A stretch of DNA of 61,189 bases. It comes from a candidate division WOR-3 bacterium. Its GTDB lineage: Bacteria; Hydrothermota; Tepidihabitantia; SM23-42; JAOAFX01. The position numbers were made by a program, and so were the translations under genes. How positions within the stretch are numbered: the stretch's first letter is position 1; each line of letters begins with the position of its first letter. The notes under the pieces are model-generated. The model saw only the letters and a list, made by a program, of their open reading frames with translations, ran no database searches and was not told the origin of the DNA. Where the stretch lies: assembly GCA_039802005.1 (NCBI GenBank), contig JBDRVV010000017.1:1-61189 (forward strand). The letters are read 5' to 3'. Positions 9,386 through 19,074 of this stretch are shown piece by piece.

Positions 9386-10762
9386 TTATGCCAAAATTTT
9401 TTGGTATAAATTTTTATATGCCAGCGCCGAATTATTCCAGGAAAAATCGTACTTCATACAGTTTTCCGAAAGTTTTGAAAAAATTTCTTCACGGATATAA
9501 ACATAATAAGCAAACTTTAATGTTTCTATTAAACTTTGCGCGGAATATGTTTCAAAAATGAATCCATTTCCAGTTAGAGATTCAGGATTGAACTGAATTA
9601 CAGTATCAGCAAGTCCACCTGTTTTATAGACTATTGGAACGGTTCCATATCTTAAACTTATCATTTGTCCAAGACCACAGGGTTCATATTTAGAAGGCAT
9701 TAAAAAGAAATCGCTACCAGCATAAATACGATGGGCAAGGTGTTCATCAAATTTGATATTTATTGAGACCTGACCCGGATAGGCATCACCAAACTTTTTT
9801 AATTTTTCACAGTAGTATTCTTCACCAAAACCCAACAGAACAAAATTGTAATTCATCGTAATTATATCATCAAGTATTTTTATCAAGATATCAAAGCCCT
9901 TCTGTCCGGCAATTCTTGAAACCATTCCAATCAATGGTTTTTTTGAATCAAAGCATAATTCACATGTGAGCCCTAATTTATTTTTCTTCTTGCCAATATA
10001 ATCACTGAACTTTTCATAAATATATTTATCATTTTGGGGATCCCATATTTTATAATCAATGCCATTCAAAATTCCAAATAACTTCTGATTGTATTTTTGT
10101 AAAACCCCTTCAAGTCCAAAACCAAACTCAGGTGTTTGAATTTCTTTTGCGTAAGTTGGTGAAACTGTTGTTATAATATCTGAATAAATAAGCCCTGCCT
10201 TAAGGAAATTCAATCCACCATAAAACTCTATCCCTTCCAATGTGAAGTAATCCCATTCAATCCCTAAAACTGGAAATTTTTCTCTTGAAAATCTTCCCTG
10301 ATAACCAAGATTATGGATTGTAAAGACACTTTTGGAATCAATACCATATTTTTTGATATACAAGGGCACCAAGCCCGTTTGCCAATCATGGCAATGGACA
10401 ATATCAAATTTAACTTTCTTGATCAGAGCAATTACCGCACGAGCAAAGAGTGTAAAACGCTCGCAATTGTCAGGATAATCCCCTGATGGTGTTCCATAGA
10501 GGCCATCGCGATTAAAATATTCAGGATAATCTATGAAATAGGCAATCCCGTCTGTAAAAACTGGAATAGTTTTTTTATTTCCCTCAAATTCCACCTCAAG
10601 ATCAATAAATTTTTCACCTCCAATCCCTTTGTACTTTGGCAGAATAATATTGGTCTGAATTCCTAAATCTCTCAAATAAAGGGGGAGAGTTCCGCAAACA
10701 TCAGCAAGTCCGCCAGTCTTGGCATAAGGAACTGCCTCAGGAGTAACGAAGGCAATCTTCAT
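9386..10762 (-). CDS. glgA: Glycogen synthase (ADP-glucose type, GT5)
   Basis: A 458-residue GT5 glycosyltransferase that extends alpha-1,4-glucan from ADP-glucose. The N-terminal KTGGL motif (15-19) binds the nucleotide sugar. Also visible are the HDWQT and HNLGYQGRF signatures, the GIDYKIWDP loop and the C-terminal PSKYEPCGLGQM followed by TGGLADTV. Slightly shorter than the E. coli enzyme (477). Next to galT, which suggests a sugar-storage neighbourhood. No strong promoter is visible; the 79 bases upstream hold a GGTTAAATGGTTAA repeat. Confidence 0.95.
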   Translation of the reverse strand: MKIAFVTPEAVPYAKTGGLADVCGTLPLYLRDLGIQTNIILPKYKGIGGEKFIDLEVEFEGNKKTIPVFTDGIAYFIDYPEYFNRDGLYGTPSGDYPDNCERFTLFARAVIALIKKVKFDIVHCHDWQTGLVPLYIKKYGIDSKSVFTIHNLGYQGRFSREKFPVLGIEWDYFTLEGIEFYGGLNFLKAGLIYSDIITTVSPTYAKEIQTPEFGFGLEGVLQKYNQKLFGILNGIDYKIWDPQNDKYIYEKFSDYIGKKKNKLGLTCELCFDSKKPLIGMVSRIAGQKGFDILIKILDDIITMNYNFVLLGFGEEYYCEKLKKFGDAYPGQVSINIKFDEHLAHRIYAGSDFFLMPSKYEPCGLGQMISLRYGTVPIVYKTGGLADTVIQFNPESLTGNGFIFETYSAQSLIETLKFAYYVYIREEIFSKLSENCMKYDFSWNNSALAYKNLYQKILA

Positions 10763-10841
10763 AAATTGGTTAAATGGTTAAATAATAATTGTTTAAATAG
10801 TGATAGATTTTGCATTTTAACCAGTCAGCCAACTACACATA
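10763..10841. repeat. GGTTAAAT-type repeat between galT and glgA
   Basis: A 79-base spacer dominated by a repeat with GGTTAAATGGTTAAAT on one side and TTTTAACCAGTCAGCCAAC on the other. It is related to the block at about 5873-5935. There is no coding capacity. Confidence 0.55.
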
Positions 10842-11843
10842 TCACACAATATTTTTTAAGTACGTGGCTGATTCTTCAGGTGCAGTAGGATTGATATAAA
10901 ATCCTGTCCCCCATTCAAAGCCAGCAATCCGTGTAAGTACAGGTATTATCTCAATATGGTAATGATAAAATTCAATGCCTTTTAGCGTTATTGGGGTAGT
11001 ATGGATAATAAAATTATAGGGTGGCGTATTCAATGCCTTTTTTAATCTAACAAGACAATCTTTCAGTATCAACGCAAAATCGTGCAAAGATGCATCGTCG
11101 GTATCCTCAAAGTTAGAAATATGGTGTCGGGGTATTATCCAGATCTCAAATGGGAAACGTGGAGCAAAGGGACAAATCGCAATAAAATTATTATTCTCAG
11201 AAACCATCCTCTTGCTCACCTTTGTTTCCTGGGCAATTATATCGCAAAATATACAACGGTCACGATATTCAAAATAGCGCTTGGCACCATCCATTTCCTC
11301 AATCACTCTTTTGGGAATGATTGGAGTGGCTATTAATTGTGAATGACTATGTTCAAGTGATGCTCCAGCAATAGCCCCAAAGTTCTTAAATATCATTACA
11401 TATCGCAAACGGGGATCTTTCTTAAGGTCAAGTATTCTCTTTCGATATGTATCAACAAGATTATAGACTGCATCATTGCTGAGATCAGCAAGGTCGTATT
11501 GATGTTCGTTTGTTTCAATGATAACCTCATGTGCGCCAATGCCGTTCATCTTATCATATATTCCCTCTCCCCTGCGATTAAGTTCACCTTCAATTCTTAA
11601 GGCGGGAAATTTGTTTGGTATAACCCTCAAACTCCAGCCCGGAGAATTAGGTTGGGTTCCATTATTTCTTATCGCGAATATTTCAGGCGGTGTTGCACTT
11701 TCATTTCCCGGACAAAATGGACACTCACTTGGAGTGATTTTTTTCTGTTCTGGCTCAAATTTGAAATCCTTCGGTCTTTTTGCCCTTTCAGTAGAAATGA
11801 TGACCCAGCGGCCCAATACCGGGTCTTTTCTTAATTCAGGCAT
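10842..11843 (-). CDS. galT: Galactose-1-phosphate uridylyltransferase
   Basis: A 333-residue GalT/HIT-superfamily enzyme that exchanges UMP between UDP-glucose and galactose-1-phosphate (Leloir pathway). The catalytic HSHSQ triad is at 165-169, with H167 as the nucleophile. Zinc ligands include C41 and C44 in CPFC. The RWVIISTERAKRP N-terminus is typical. Its ATG overlaps the stop of the parvulin gene by one base (TAATG), so the two are cotranscribed. Some HIT relatives act on other sugars or as ADP-glucose phosphorylases, so the exact substrate is likely but not certain. Confidence 0.9.
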   Translation of the reverse strand: MPELRKDPVLGRWVIISTERAKRPKDFKFEPEQKKITPSECPFCPGNESATPPEIFAIRNNGTQPNSPGWSLRVIPNKFPALRIEGELNRRGEGIYDKMNGIGAHEVIIETNEHQYDLADLSNDAVYNLVDTYRKRILDLKKDPRLRYVMIFKNFGAIAGASLEHSHSQLIATPIIPKRVIEEMDGAKRYFEYRDRCIFCDIIAQETKVSKRMVSENNNFIAICPFAPRFPFEIWIIPRHHISNFEDTDDASLHDFALILKDCLVRLKKALNTPPYNFIIHTTPITLKGIEFYHYHIEIIPVLTRIAGFEWGTGFYINPTAPEESATYLKNIV

Positions 11844-13864
11844 TATTTTTTAGGTTCGGTATCGGGATTTTCAGGCGGGTTCATTTCCTCTTCGGTTTTT
11901 GCTGGTTCAGGAAGCATTATTTTTATATCTGCTTCATTCTTTATGTTAGCAAGAAAGTCATCAGCAATCTTACGCTGTTTTTCTCGCAACAAATTCATTT
12001 CTAAAGAAGCACGAACCTCATCAATAGTTCTGTATTTTGTGGGTGTATATTCTGTTTTTGTTAATATCGTCCAGCTTGAATCACCCACAAGAAACACTTT
12101 GCTTAATTCACCAATCTTTAATTTCCAAGCGACATCTTCAAATTCCTTGGGCCTCGTTCCTCTTTTTAATGGACCGGTGTCGCCGCCGCGTGTTTTGTTA
12201 TAGGCAGTAGAATAAGTCTTGGCAAGGGAATCAAACATTGTAAAATCTGTTATTTTTGCCTTTTTGTTTAAAAAAGGAATAATGGATTTTTTCTCTCCAT
12301 AATGTTCAGCCAGTTCTGCCCTTATTTTTTCTGCTTCCTGTTTGTTATTGACCACAATTTCTTTGCATCTAATTGTTTCAAGTATTTTCATATCCTCTTT
12401 ATGTGCGTTATAATATTCCTGAACTTCGTTAGAATCAACCTTTGCAGTTTGAATAACAATTTTGGTGTAAAGTGCCTGTTCAAGTGCCCTTTTGATCCCT
12501 TCATTTAACTTTGTAACAAAACCATCGTTGAAATAATATTTATTCCGTTCCGCAAGTTCCAATTTTAAATCTTCTTCTATTAAACTTTCAAGAACTTTTT
12601 CAAATTCTTCTGGTTTTGACACATCAAGCCTTGCAAACATTGGTTGAGAGGCGTTTTTAATTTCTACATCCCGGAATTTGACAGGCCTTCCATTGATTAG
12701 TGCAACAATCCTCGTATCCGATTTCAAAGCACTGTCAGTAATAATACTGTCTTTAAAAATCTCAATCTTTGCCTTTGCCTTCAAATCCTTAAGGAATTTT
12801 TCTTCTATCTTCTGTATTTTTTCCGCACGCACTGCGGCTTCAACCTGTGATTTCACTTCGTCATAACTACGCCAACGTTCTGGTTTTCTTTCGTAGACAA
12901 GATATATCCCATACTTATTTTCAAATTTTACTATATCTGAAATGGTATTTAACTTAACACTGAATAAAATATCTTCTACTTCTTTTGGTTTTGTTCCGGG
13001 AATGACAATCCCCATTTCACCACCACCGCCTTTTGTAGGTGCAGTTGAATAAATCTTCGCCAGGGTATCAAAACTTGCCTGATCTTTTAATAAAGAATCA
13101 CGGATGAAAACAGCAAGACTTTCAGATTCTACAACTATCTCTTTACCCCTTACCTCCCTTGATAATTTGTAGAAATGTTTATTCTTTTTATAGTATTCCC
13201 GCATTTCTTTCTCAGTTGGGATTGCTTTATCAAGAACATTTACGGCCCTTACTTCGTCTAATAAAAGTGTCGTCCGTGTTTGTTTTATTAAATCCTTATA
13301 TTCCTGCATCGCCTTTACATTATGCTTCAATGCCTGGACATACAAGAGTCGTTCAAGGATCATTTGATCAAGTAATCCCCTTTCATCCTTCCTTGCAAAA
13401 GGAGATTGTTTTGCCATCATTTCATCCAATTCTAATCGAGTAATCCTGTAACCATCAACAAGGGCAACTGTATCCTGATAATTCTTTTTAAAACATCGTT
13501 CAACACCGGACAGAGCAAACGAATCAAGCGGTGGTTTACGATATTTTGTTGCAACTATTTCATAAATCTTTGCAGCATTTAGATAATCCTCCAGTGCCTC
13601 AAGCACCAGCCCCAGACGATAATAGACCCATCCATCCTTCTGGGGATATTTATCAATAATTTCTTGATATAATTGTTTTGCCTTTACTGGCTCATCAAGT
13701 TTATCAAAATATATATCCCCAAGCTCTAAATACCATTTAAACCCAGGGGTTTTATTTATCATTTGCTTACAATATTCCACCGCAGATTCATAATCTTCCT
13801 TCATGACCATATTGATATATTCCTGCGGCATAATAGCCAATAGAATTGCAATTAATGCTGTCAT
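11843..13864 (-). CDS. Periplasmic peptidyl-prolyl isomerase with TPR and two parvulin domains (SurA/PpiD-like)
   Basis: A 673-residue export chaperone. A short hydrophobic N-terminus (MTALIAILLAIM) may be a signal peptide or anchor. TPR helices occupy about 15-120 and a SurA_N-like helical region about 140-230. The first parvulin domain (about 235-330) contains GGGGEMG, and the second (about 490-620) contains TRGGDTGPL. The tail is Pro/Glu-rich. Parvulins assist folding of outer-membrane and secreted proteins, which fits the large secreted proteins nearby. It has its own promoter and ribosome site (AAAGGAGG), and its stop overlaps galT. Confidence 0.88.
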   Translation of the reverse strand: MTALIAILLAIMPQEYINMVMKEDYESAVEYCKQMINKTPGFKWYLELGDIYFDKLDEPVKAKQLYQEIIDKYPQKDGWVYYRLGLVLEALEDYLNAAKIYEIVATKYRKPPLDSFALSGVERCFKKNYQDTVALVDGYRITRLELDEMMAKQSPFARKDERGLLDQMILERLLYVQALKHNVKAMQEYKDLIKQTRTTLLLDEVRAVNVLDKAIPTEKEMREYYKKNKHFYKLSREVRGKEIVVESESLAVFIRDSLLKDQASFDTLAKIYSTAPTKGGGGEMGIVIPGTKPKEVEDILFSVKLNTISDIVKFENKYGIYLVYERKPERWRSYDEVKSQVEAAVRAEKIQKIEEKFLKDLKAKAKIEIFKDSIITDSALKSDTRIVALINGRPVKFRDVEIKNASQPMFARLDVSKPEEFEKVLESLIEEDLKLELAERNKYYFNDGFVTKLNEGIKRALEQALYTKIVIQTAKVDSNEVQEYYNAHKEDMKILETIRCKEIVVNNKQEAEKIRAELAEHYGEKKSIIPFLNKKAKITDFTMFDSLAKTYSTAYNKTRGGDTGPLKRGTRPKEFEDVAWKLKIGELSKVFLVGDSSWTILTKTEYTPTKYRTIDEVRASLEMNLLREKQRKIADDFLANIKNEADIKIMLPEPAKTEEEMNPPENPDTEPKK

Positions 13865-13885
13865 TTAACCTCCTTTCAAGAAAAG

Positions 13886-13914
13886 AGTATATTCAAATTT
13901 TAATGATAAGTCAA
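13886..13914 (-). promoter_or_regulatory. Promoter of the parvulin-galT unit
   Basis: -35 TTGACT (13909-13914) and -10 TATACT (13886-13891) on the - strand, 17-base spacer, followed by an AAAGGAGG ribosome site before the ATG at 13864. It lies in the spacer after the PLP-fold pseudoenzyme gene. Confidence 0.75.
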
Positions 13915-13922
13915 GATTGAAA

Positions 13923-15023
13923 TTATGCAGGATAAACAATACCCATATCCTTAAAATGGGCTTCAATCCGGTCAAGGGTATAGTCAAGGTCAGCCCGGGA
14001 ATGTTCAATTGAAAGTACCATCTTAACCCTTTCTTTATTCGTATTTGTAATTATTCCATCGGTAAATAATCTTTTTGAAAATGACTCTGCCTCCTGATTG
14101 TTATTAAAAATCAAAACAACCACAGGGGTCTCACTCATTGTCTTAAGACCGATCTGTTTTAAACGATTTATAAAGAATCTGCTGTGTGTCCACAACTTTG
14201 AGAATGTCTGTCTATTTTTGGTTTCGTCCATTAATAATCCAATACCCGCAAGATTGACCGCAAGCATAAATCTGGGAACTGGCATATAGATACCATTTAT
14301 GTTTTCAATTATTTTATTGATTAAATATTTCTTTGCTCCAATGTAAGCGCCGTATCCGCCGATATAACGATTGAAACTACCGATTTCTATGTTTATATCT
14401 TCATAAAGGTTGAACAAATCTACAAATCCTCTGCCATCTCTACCAAGTAAACCAAAAGAATTCAGTTCATTGGCGATAACCACAGCCTGATTTTCTTTAG
14501 CAATCTTAATTATTTCATTGATATTCCCTGAACATCCTAACCATTCATAAAGTCCATCAATTACAATAACTTTTTCTGAATGAGTTGCTATAAGTTTTGA
14601 AAGTTGTTCAATATCTCGGTGATTATAGAATTCAATGTTTCTGTGCTGTAATACCATAAATATAGCGGGTGATGTTTCATAATCAATAAAAAATGTTGTT
14701 TTTGAATTAAAAATTGAAAATAAGGCATATATCGCTGAAATTTCGTCGGAAAATATAATTACTGAATCCAGTTTTTTAAATTCAGCGATTGAATTTTTCA
14801 ATTCATTCATATAATCATCAGGATTTCTAAGGTCAACAACATTATGATTATCAATATTCAATCTTGCCGCTTCCTTTAAGTATTCATTATTTCGTCGATT
14901 GAAACAATCAATAAGAGTAAAATTTAAATATTTTTTATTATTATGGATAAATACTGGCTCAGATGGTAAAAATACTGAATCTTTTTCCTGTTCAATGAAA
15001 AGATTTACCTGATATGGCTTCAT
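13923..15023 (-). CDS. Probable catalytically dead AONS/KBL-type (fold type I) PLP-enzyme homologue
   Basis: A 366-residue protein that aligns by eye with the alpha-oxoamine synthase family (BioF, KBL, serine palmitoyltransferase): VIDGLYEWLGCSGNI, then the GLLGRDGRG loop, then GSFNRYIGGYGAYIG. Every residue that handles PLP is changed. The Schiff-base lysine of TLGKxxG is R219, the Asp that binds the pyridine nitrogen is N185, the DDAH histidine is N188 and the ring-stacking His is S118. I infer a pseudoenzyme with a structural or ligand-binding role. The start overlaps the secA stop by 4 bases (ATGA), so the two are translated together. A function connected with secretion or membrane lipid sensing is speculation. 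Confidence 0.8.
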   Translation of the reverse strand: MKPYQVNLFIEQEKDSVFLPSEPVFIHNNKKYLNFTLIDCFNRRNNEYLKEAARLNIDNHNVVDLRNPDDYMNELKNSIAEFKKLDSVIIFSDEISAIYALFSIFNSKTTFFIDYETSPAIFMVLQHRNIEFYNHRDIEQLSKLIATHSEKVIVIDGLYEWLGCSGNINEIIKIAKENQAVVIANELNSFGLLGRDGRGFVDLFNLYEDINIEIGSFNRYIGGYGAYIGAKKYLINKIIENINGIYMPVPRFMLAVNLAGIGLLMDETKNRQTFSKLWTHSRFFINRLKQIGLKTMSETPVVVLIFNNNQEAESFSKRLFTDGIITNTNKERVKMVLSIEHSRADLDYTLDRIEAHFKDMGIVYPA

Positions 15024-17980
15024 ACAGCATTCCTACCACAACATTTCTTATATTTTTTTCCACTACCACATGGACACGGGTCGTTCCTGCCCACTTTCGC
15101 CGTCTTCAAAACCGGAGCACTTTTTGCCCCCGGTGTCTGTGCATTGACTTTACCATCAGCCGAAGGTTTATATTCCTGAGTTACTACCGGTTTTCTCTGT
15201 ATTGGTCTTGGACTTGCCCTGAAGACAATTCCTGATACATCCCTTGCAATTTCTGACAATAATTCATCAAACATTTTAAAGGATTCATGTTTATATTCAA
15301 CAAGTGGATCCTTCTGTGCATAACTGCGTAAACTAATACCTTCGCGTAGTGCATCAAGTGCGTATAAATGTTCACGCCACCTATTATCAATCGTCAAAAG
15401 CAAAATTGATTTTAGCATCTCATTATAGGTTTCAGGATCATAATTCTGTTTGCGAAGATTATAGGCTTCTTTTGCCTTTTCAAGTAATTTATCAAATAAT
15501 TCAGCCTGTTTTATGTGAGACTGTTCTTCTTTATTTATATAAAAATTTGTGGCAAATAAATTGTTGAATTCACCGATTAGACCATCCCAATCCCATTCTT
15601 CTGCGGGTTTCTTCTCATCCGTATATTTAACAACAATGCCTTCAATCGTATCTTCAAAGTTTTTAAATATAAGTTCTTCATAATTTTCACCTTTTAATAT
15701 TTCATCCCGCATTTTATAAATAACTTCCCTTTGACGGTTCATAACATCGTCATATTCAAGCAAATGTTTTCTTATCTCAAAATTATTTTCTTCAACCCTC
15801 TTCTGTGCATTTGCGATTGCCCGGGTAACAAGGGGATGGGTTAATGGTTTTTGTTCTTCGCCACCAAAACGGTCCATAATATCGGCAACACGGTCAGAAC
15901 CGAATATCCGCATTAAGTCATCTTCCAGAGATAAAAAGAATCTTGAAGAGCCTGGGTCTCCCTGACGACCGCTTCTACCCCTTAACTGATTATCAATTCT
16001 CCGTGATTCATGTCTTTCCGTTCCTATGATATATAGTCCACAGGGTAGTTCTTTAAAACACTCTTTTTTTATTTCATGGGAACATTCAGCACAATTCTGG
16101 TCCGGACACTTTATACAGCATTTAGCACATTTAACTACCCCGGGCCCGAGTTTTATATCAGTTCCCCTACCTGCCATATTGGTAGCAATCGTTACTGCAC
16201 CGGGCTGTCCAGCCTGGGAAACTATTACTGCCTCGCGCTGGTGGTGTTTTGCATTGAGAACATTATGAGGAATACCTTTTCTCTGTAACAGACGAGAAAG
16301 AATCTCTGATACTTCAACCGATGTTGTTCCAACAAGGATAGGTCTTTTCTCTTTGTGCCATTTTACGATTTCTTCTATTATTGCATTATATTTTTCTCGT
16401 TTTGAACGATAGACAATATCTTCATAATCAACCCTGCGCACCGGCTCTTTGGTAGGAATCTCTACGACATCAAGTTTATAGATCGTCCAGAATTCATTCG
16501 CCTCGGTCGCTGCGGTCCCGGTCATCCCAGCGAGCTTTTCATACATTCTAAAGTAGTTCTGGATTGTAATTGTAGCAAAGGTTTGAGTCTCTTCCTGAAC
16601 CCTCACCCCCTCTTTTGCCTCAAGTGCCTGATGCAGTCCATCAGAAAATCTCCTTCCCGGCATCAATCTACCCGTAAACTCATCAACGATTATCACTTTC
16701 CCATCCTGGACCACATATTCAACATCCTTCTCAAAAAGTGAATAAGCCTTTAATAATGCCCTCAAATTTGCCAAAATCTCACTCTTTTTTGCGTATTCTT
16801 CAAACGCCTTTTCTTTGGCAACGAGTTTTTCTTTTGGAGAAAGTTTTTCATCCTTGTCTATTTTGCCAATCTTTTCACTAAGGTCCGGCAAAACAAACAT
16901 TTCAGGATTATTGGGCGATATGTATATTCTTCCTTTTTCTGTTAAATCAACTATATGCGCTTTCTCATCTATCACAAAATACAATTCTTCATCAATCTTA
17001 CCAAAACTTTTTTCTCTAAGAAAATTGAGCTCGGTATCCTCAATCAATCTCTTTATGCCGGTCTCCTGTTCTAATTTCAATAATTGTTTATTCTTTGGAG
17101 CACCCCTCCTTGCCTGAAGTAGTTTTATCCCCGCCTCTTTCTCCTTCCCTTCATCAAGAAGTTTTTTTGCCTCTTCTACTATTCTGTTCACAAGGACAGT
17201 CTGGGCAGAATGCAGTCTTCTAACAATGGGATTCAGTTCATCAAAACTCTTTGTCTCTCGTTCCACCGGTCCGGAAATAATCAGGGGTGTCCTTGCCTCA
17301 TCTATCAAAATGCTATCAACCTCATCTACTATTGCATAATAATGTCCCCTCTGGACCTTATCTTCCCATCTCCATACCATATTATCGCGGAGATAATCAA
17401 AACCGAATTCGTTATTAGTTCCATAGGTAATATCACAATTATATGCCTGTTTTCTTGGTTCATTCTCCATACCTTGCTGGAGGACACCAACCGTTAGACC
17501 CAGAGACTCATAAACAGGTCCCATCCATTCTCTGTCTCTTCGGGCAAGGTAATCATTGACTGTCACGAGATGGGCACCTTTTCCAACCAATGCATTAAGG
17601 TATAATGGTAGCGTGGCGACAAGGGTTTTACCTTCTCCAGTCTTCATTTCGGCAATCTTGCCTTCGTGAAGAACTATACCACCTATCAGCTGAACATCAA
17701 AGGGAATCATATTCCATTCGGTTTCAATCTCAACGACGGGCCATTTTTTGCCTACAAGCCTTCTGCAGGCTTCTTTCACAAGGGCGAATGCTTCAGGAAG
17801 GATGTCATCAAGGGATTCGCCATCCGCAATCCGTTTTTTGAAATCCTCGGTTGTTTTTATTAAATCAACACCCTGGAGTTTAGGGTAAATTGTATTAATT
17901 TCCTCAACAATAGGCCAGAGCCTTTTTAACTCCCGTTCTGTTTTTGTGCCAAAAACCTTGCTTAATAGTTTTGTAAGCAT
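15020..17980 (-). CDS. secA: Preprotein translocase ATPase SecA
   Basis: A 986-residue SecA, the motor that drives proteins through SecYEG. Walker A MKTGEGKT is at 112-119; DEVDS, the GMTGTA region and QLRGRSGRQGDPG are intact. The C-terminal zinc tail ends in DPCPCGSGKKYKKCC. There are two additions: about 70 residues in the first nucleotide-binding domain (near 250-330), and a cysteine-rich insert at about 616-650 (CxxCC, CxxxxCxxC and two more Cys) just before GLYIIGTERHE. Its promoter has a 16-base spacer and the leader is very short, with no clear ribosome site. Confidence 0.97.
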   Translation of the reverse strand: MLTKLLSKVFGTKTERELKRLWPIVEEINTIYPKLQGVDLIKTTEDFKKRIADGESLDDILPEAFALVKEACRRLVGKKWPVVEIETEWNMIPFDVQLIGGIVLHEGKIAEMKTGEGKTLVATLPLYLNALVGKGAHLVTVNDYLARRDREWMGPVYESLGLTVGVLQQGMENEPRKQAYNCDITYGTNNEFGFDYLRDNMVWRWEDKVQRGHYYAIVDEVDSILIDEARTPLIISGPVERETKSFDELNPIVRRLHSAQTVLVNRIVEEAKKLLDEGKEKEAGIKLLQARRGAPKNKQLLKLEQETGIKRLIEDTELNFLREKSFGKIDEELYFVIDEKAHIVDLTEKGRIYISPNNPEMFVLPDLSEKIGKIDKDEKLSPKEKLVAKEKAFEEYAKKSEILANLRALLKAYSLFEKDVEYVVQDGKVIIVDEFTGRLMPGRRFSDGLHQALEAKEGVRVQEETQTFATITIQNYFRMYEKLAGMTGTAATEANEFWTIYKLDVVEIPTKEPVRRVDYEDIVYRSKREKYNAIIEEIVKWHKEKRPILVGTTSVEVSEILSRLLQRKGIPHNVLNAKHHQREAVIVSQAGQPGAVTIATNMAGRGTDIKLGPGVVKCAKCCIKCPDQNCAECSHEIKKECFKELPCGLYIIGTERHESRRIDNQLRGRSGRQGDPGSSRFFLSLEDDLMRIFGSDRVADIMDRFGGEEQKPLTHPLVTRAIANAQKRVEENNFEIRKHLLEYDDVMNRQREVIYKMRDEILKGENYEELIFKNFEDTIEGIVVKYTDEKKPAEEWDWDGLIGEFNNLFATNFYINKEEQSHIKQAELFDKLLEKAKEAYNLRKQNYDPETYNEMLKSILLLTIDNRWREHLYALDALREGISLRSYAQKDPLVEYKHESFKMFDELLSEIARDVSGIVFRASPRPIQRKPVVTQEYKPSADGKVNAQTPGAKSAPVLKTAKVGRNDPCPCGSGKKYKKCCGRNAV

Positions 17981-17993
17981 ATAAACTTATCTA

Positions 17994-18021
17994 ATTATAT
18001 TGATTAAATCCCTCGTGTCAA
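17994..18021 (-). promoter_or_regulatory. Promoter of secA
   Basis: Perfect -35 TTGACA (18016-18021) and -10 TATAAT (17994-17999) on the - strand with a 16-base spacer. Only 13 bases separate the -10 from the secA ATG, so the leader is about 6 bases. Confidence 0.8.
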
Positions 18022-18066
18022 CAGGATACATATAGTTTCGTAAAGTCCATGGGAATTTTGTAAAAT

Positions 18067-18126
18067 TGTAGTGGCAGACCTTGGTCTGCAGAAAGTATCG
18101 TAGTGGCAGACCTTGGTCTGCAGATA
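18067..18126. repeat. Two tandem GTAGTGGCAGACC palindromes
   Basis: Two near-identical copies of GTAGTGGCAGACC-TT-GGTCTGCAGA lie about 30 bases apart between sucD and the secA promoter. They match the element at 1-30 in reverse orientation. No gene is present in the 204-base spacer. Confidence 0.8.
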
Positions 18127-18185
18127 TCTAAAACGCAAATAAACTCAGCCACTACATTTTTTGCAAATCAGATTAATTAAAGAAA

Positions 18186-19061
18186 TTATTTAATATTGAG
18201 CGCTTGTTTAACAAGAAACGGAATTTCACTCAGGGTTTCTGCAATCAAAGCCCCATTATTTTTCAATGCCTCAATCTTACTCTGGGCGGTTCCCATATTA
18301 CCTTCAATTATTGCACCAGCATGACCTAATCTCTTGCCCTGAGGCGCAGATTTCCCGGTGATATAGGCAATGACGGGCTTCTTCATCTGTTTGATATATG
18401 GTGCGGCAAGCTCTTCATATACCCCGCCGATCTCACCTGCCATAACCACTGCATCAGTATCTGGGTCCTGTTCAAAGAGCCTTAAAATATCTTCAAAATT
18501 AGAACCCAAAATCGGGTCTCCACCGAGTCCCACCGAGGTTGACTCACCAAGTCCGGCCAGATTCAAAGAATTCGCAATATAATATGTCACTGCACCACTA
18601 CGGGCAACCGTGCCAATCCTGCCGGGCTGGAATGCAATCTTTGGAAGCATACCAACCAGACATTTTCCTGGTGAGATTACTCCCGGTGTATTTCCCCCTA
18701 TTACCACAACCCCTTTTTCCTTTGCCTTTTCCCGGACATAGAGCATATCATGAATTGGTATTCTTTCGGTAATTACAATCACGGTCTTTATGCCCGCATC
18801 AATCGCCTCAAGGATTGCCTCTTTAGCAAACCTTGCCGGGACCCAGATACTTGAAACCGTTGCATCAGGATGTTCTTTTAAACATTGTGCAACAGTATCA
18901 TATACCGGGACACATTCAACTTTTTGTCCCCCTTTACCCGGCGTTACTCCGCCCACAATCTTTGTTCCATATTCAAGCATTAATTTGGTATGGAGTGCTG
19001 CATTGGCACCAGTGATGCCCTGGACGATGGTTTTGGTATTACTGTCAATTAAGATAGCCAT
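18186..19061 (-). CDS. sucD: Succinyl-CoA ligase (ADP/GDP-forming), alpha subunit
   Basis: A 291-residue alpha subunit that binds CoA and carries the phosphohistidine. The N-terminal CoA-binding motif QGITGANAALHT is present, GGVTPGKGG follows, and the active-site His is H247 in GHAGAIIEG. It converts succinyl-CoA, phosphate and nucleotide diphosphate to succinate, CoA and NTP. sucC lies upstream, separated by a 184-base repeat block rather than the usual tight junction. With KorAB in the same window, it would form the 2-oxoglutarate to succinate part of the TCA cycle. Confidence 0.96.
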   Translation of the reverse strand: MAILIDSNTKTIVQGITGANAALHTKLMLEYGTKIVGGVTPGKGGQKVECVPVYDTVAQCLKEHPDATVSSIWVPARFAKEAILEAIDAGIKTVIVITERIPIHDMLYVREKAKEKGVVVIGGNTPGVISPGKCLVGMLPKIAFQPGRIGTVARSGAVTYYIANSLNLAGLGESTSVGLGGDPILGSNFEDILRLFEQDPDTDAVVMAGEIGGVYEELAAPYIKQMKKPVIAYITGKSAPQGKRLGHAGAIIEGNMGTAQSKIEALKNNGALIAETLSEIPFLVKQALNIK

Positions 19062-19074
19062 AATGTCTATTGAA

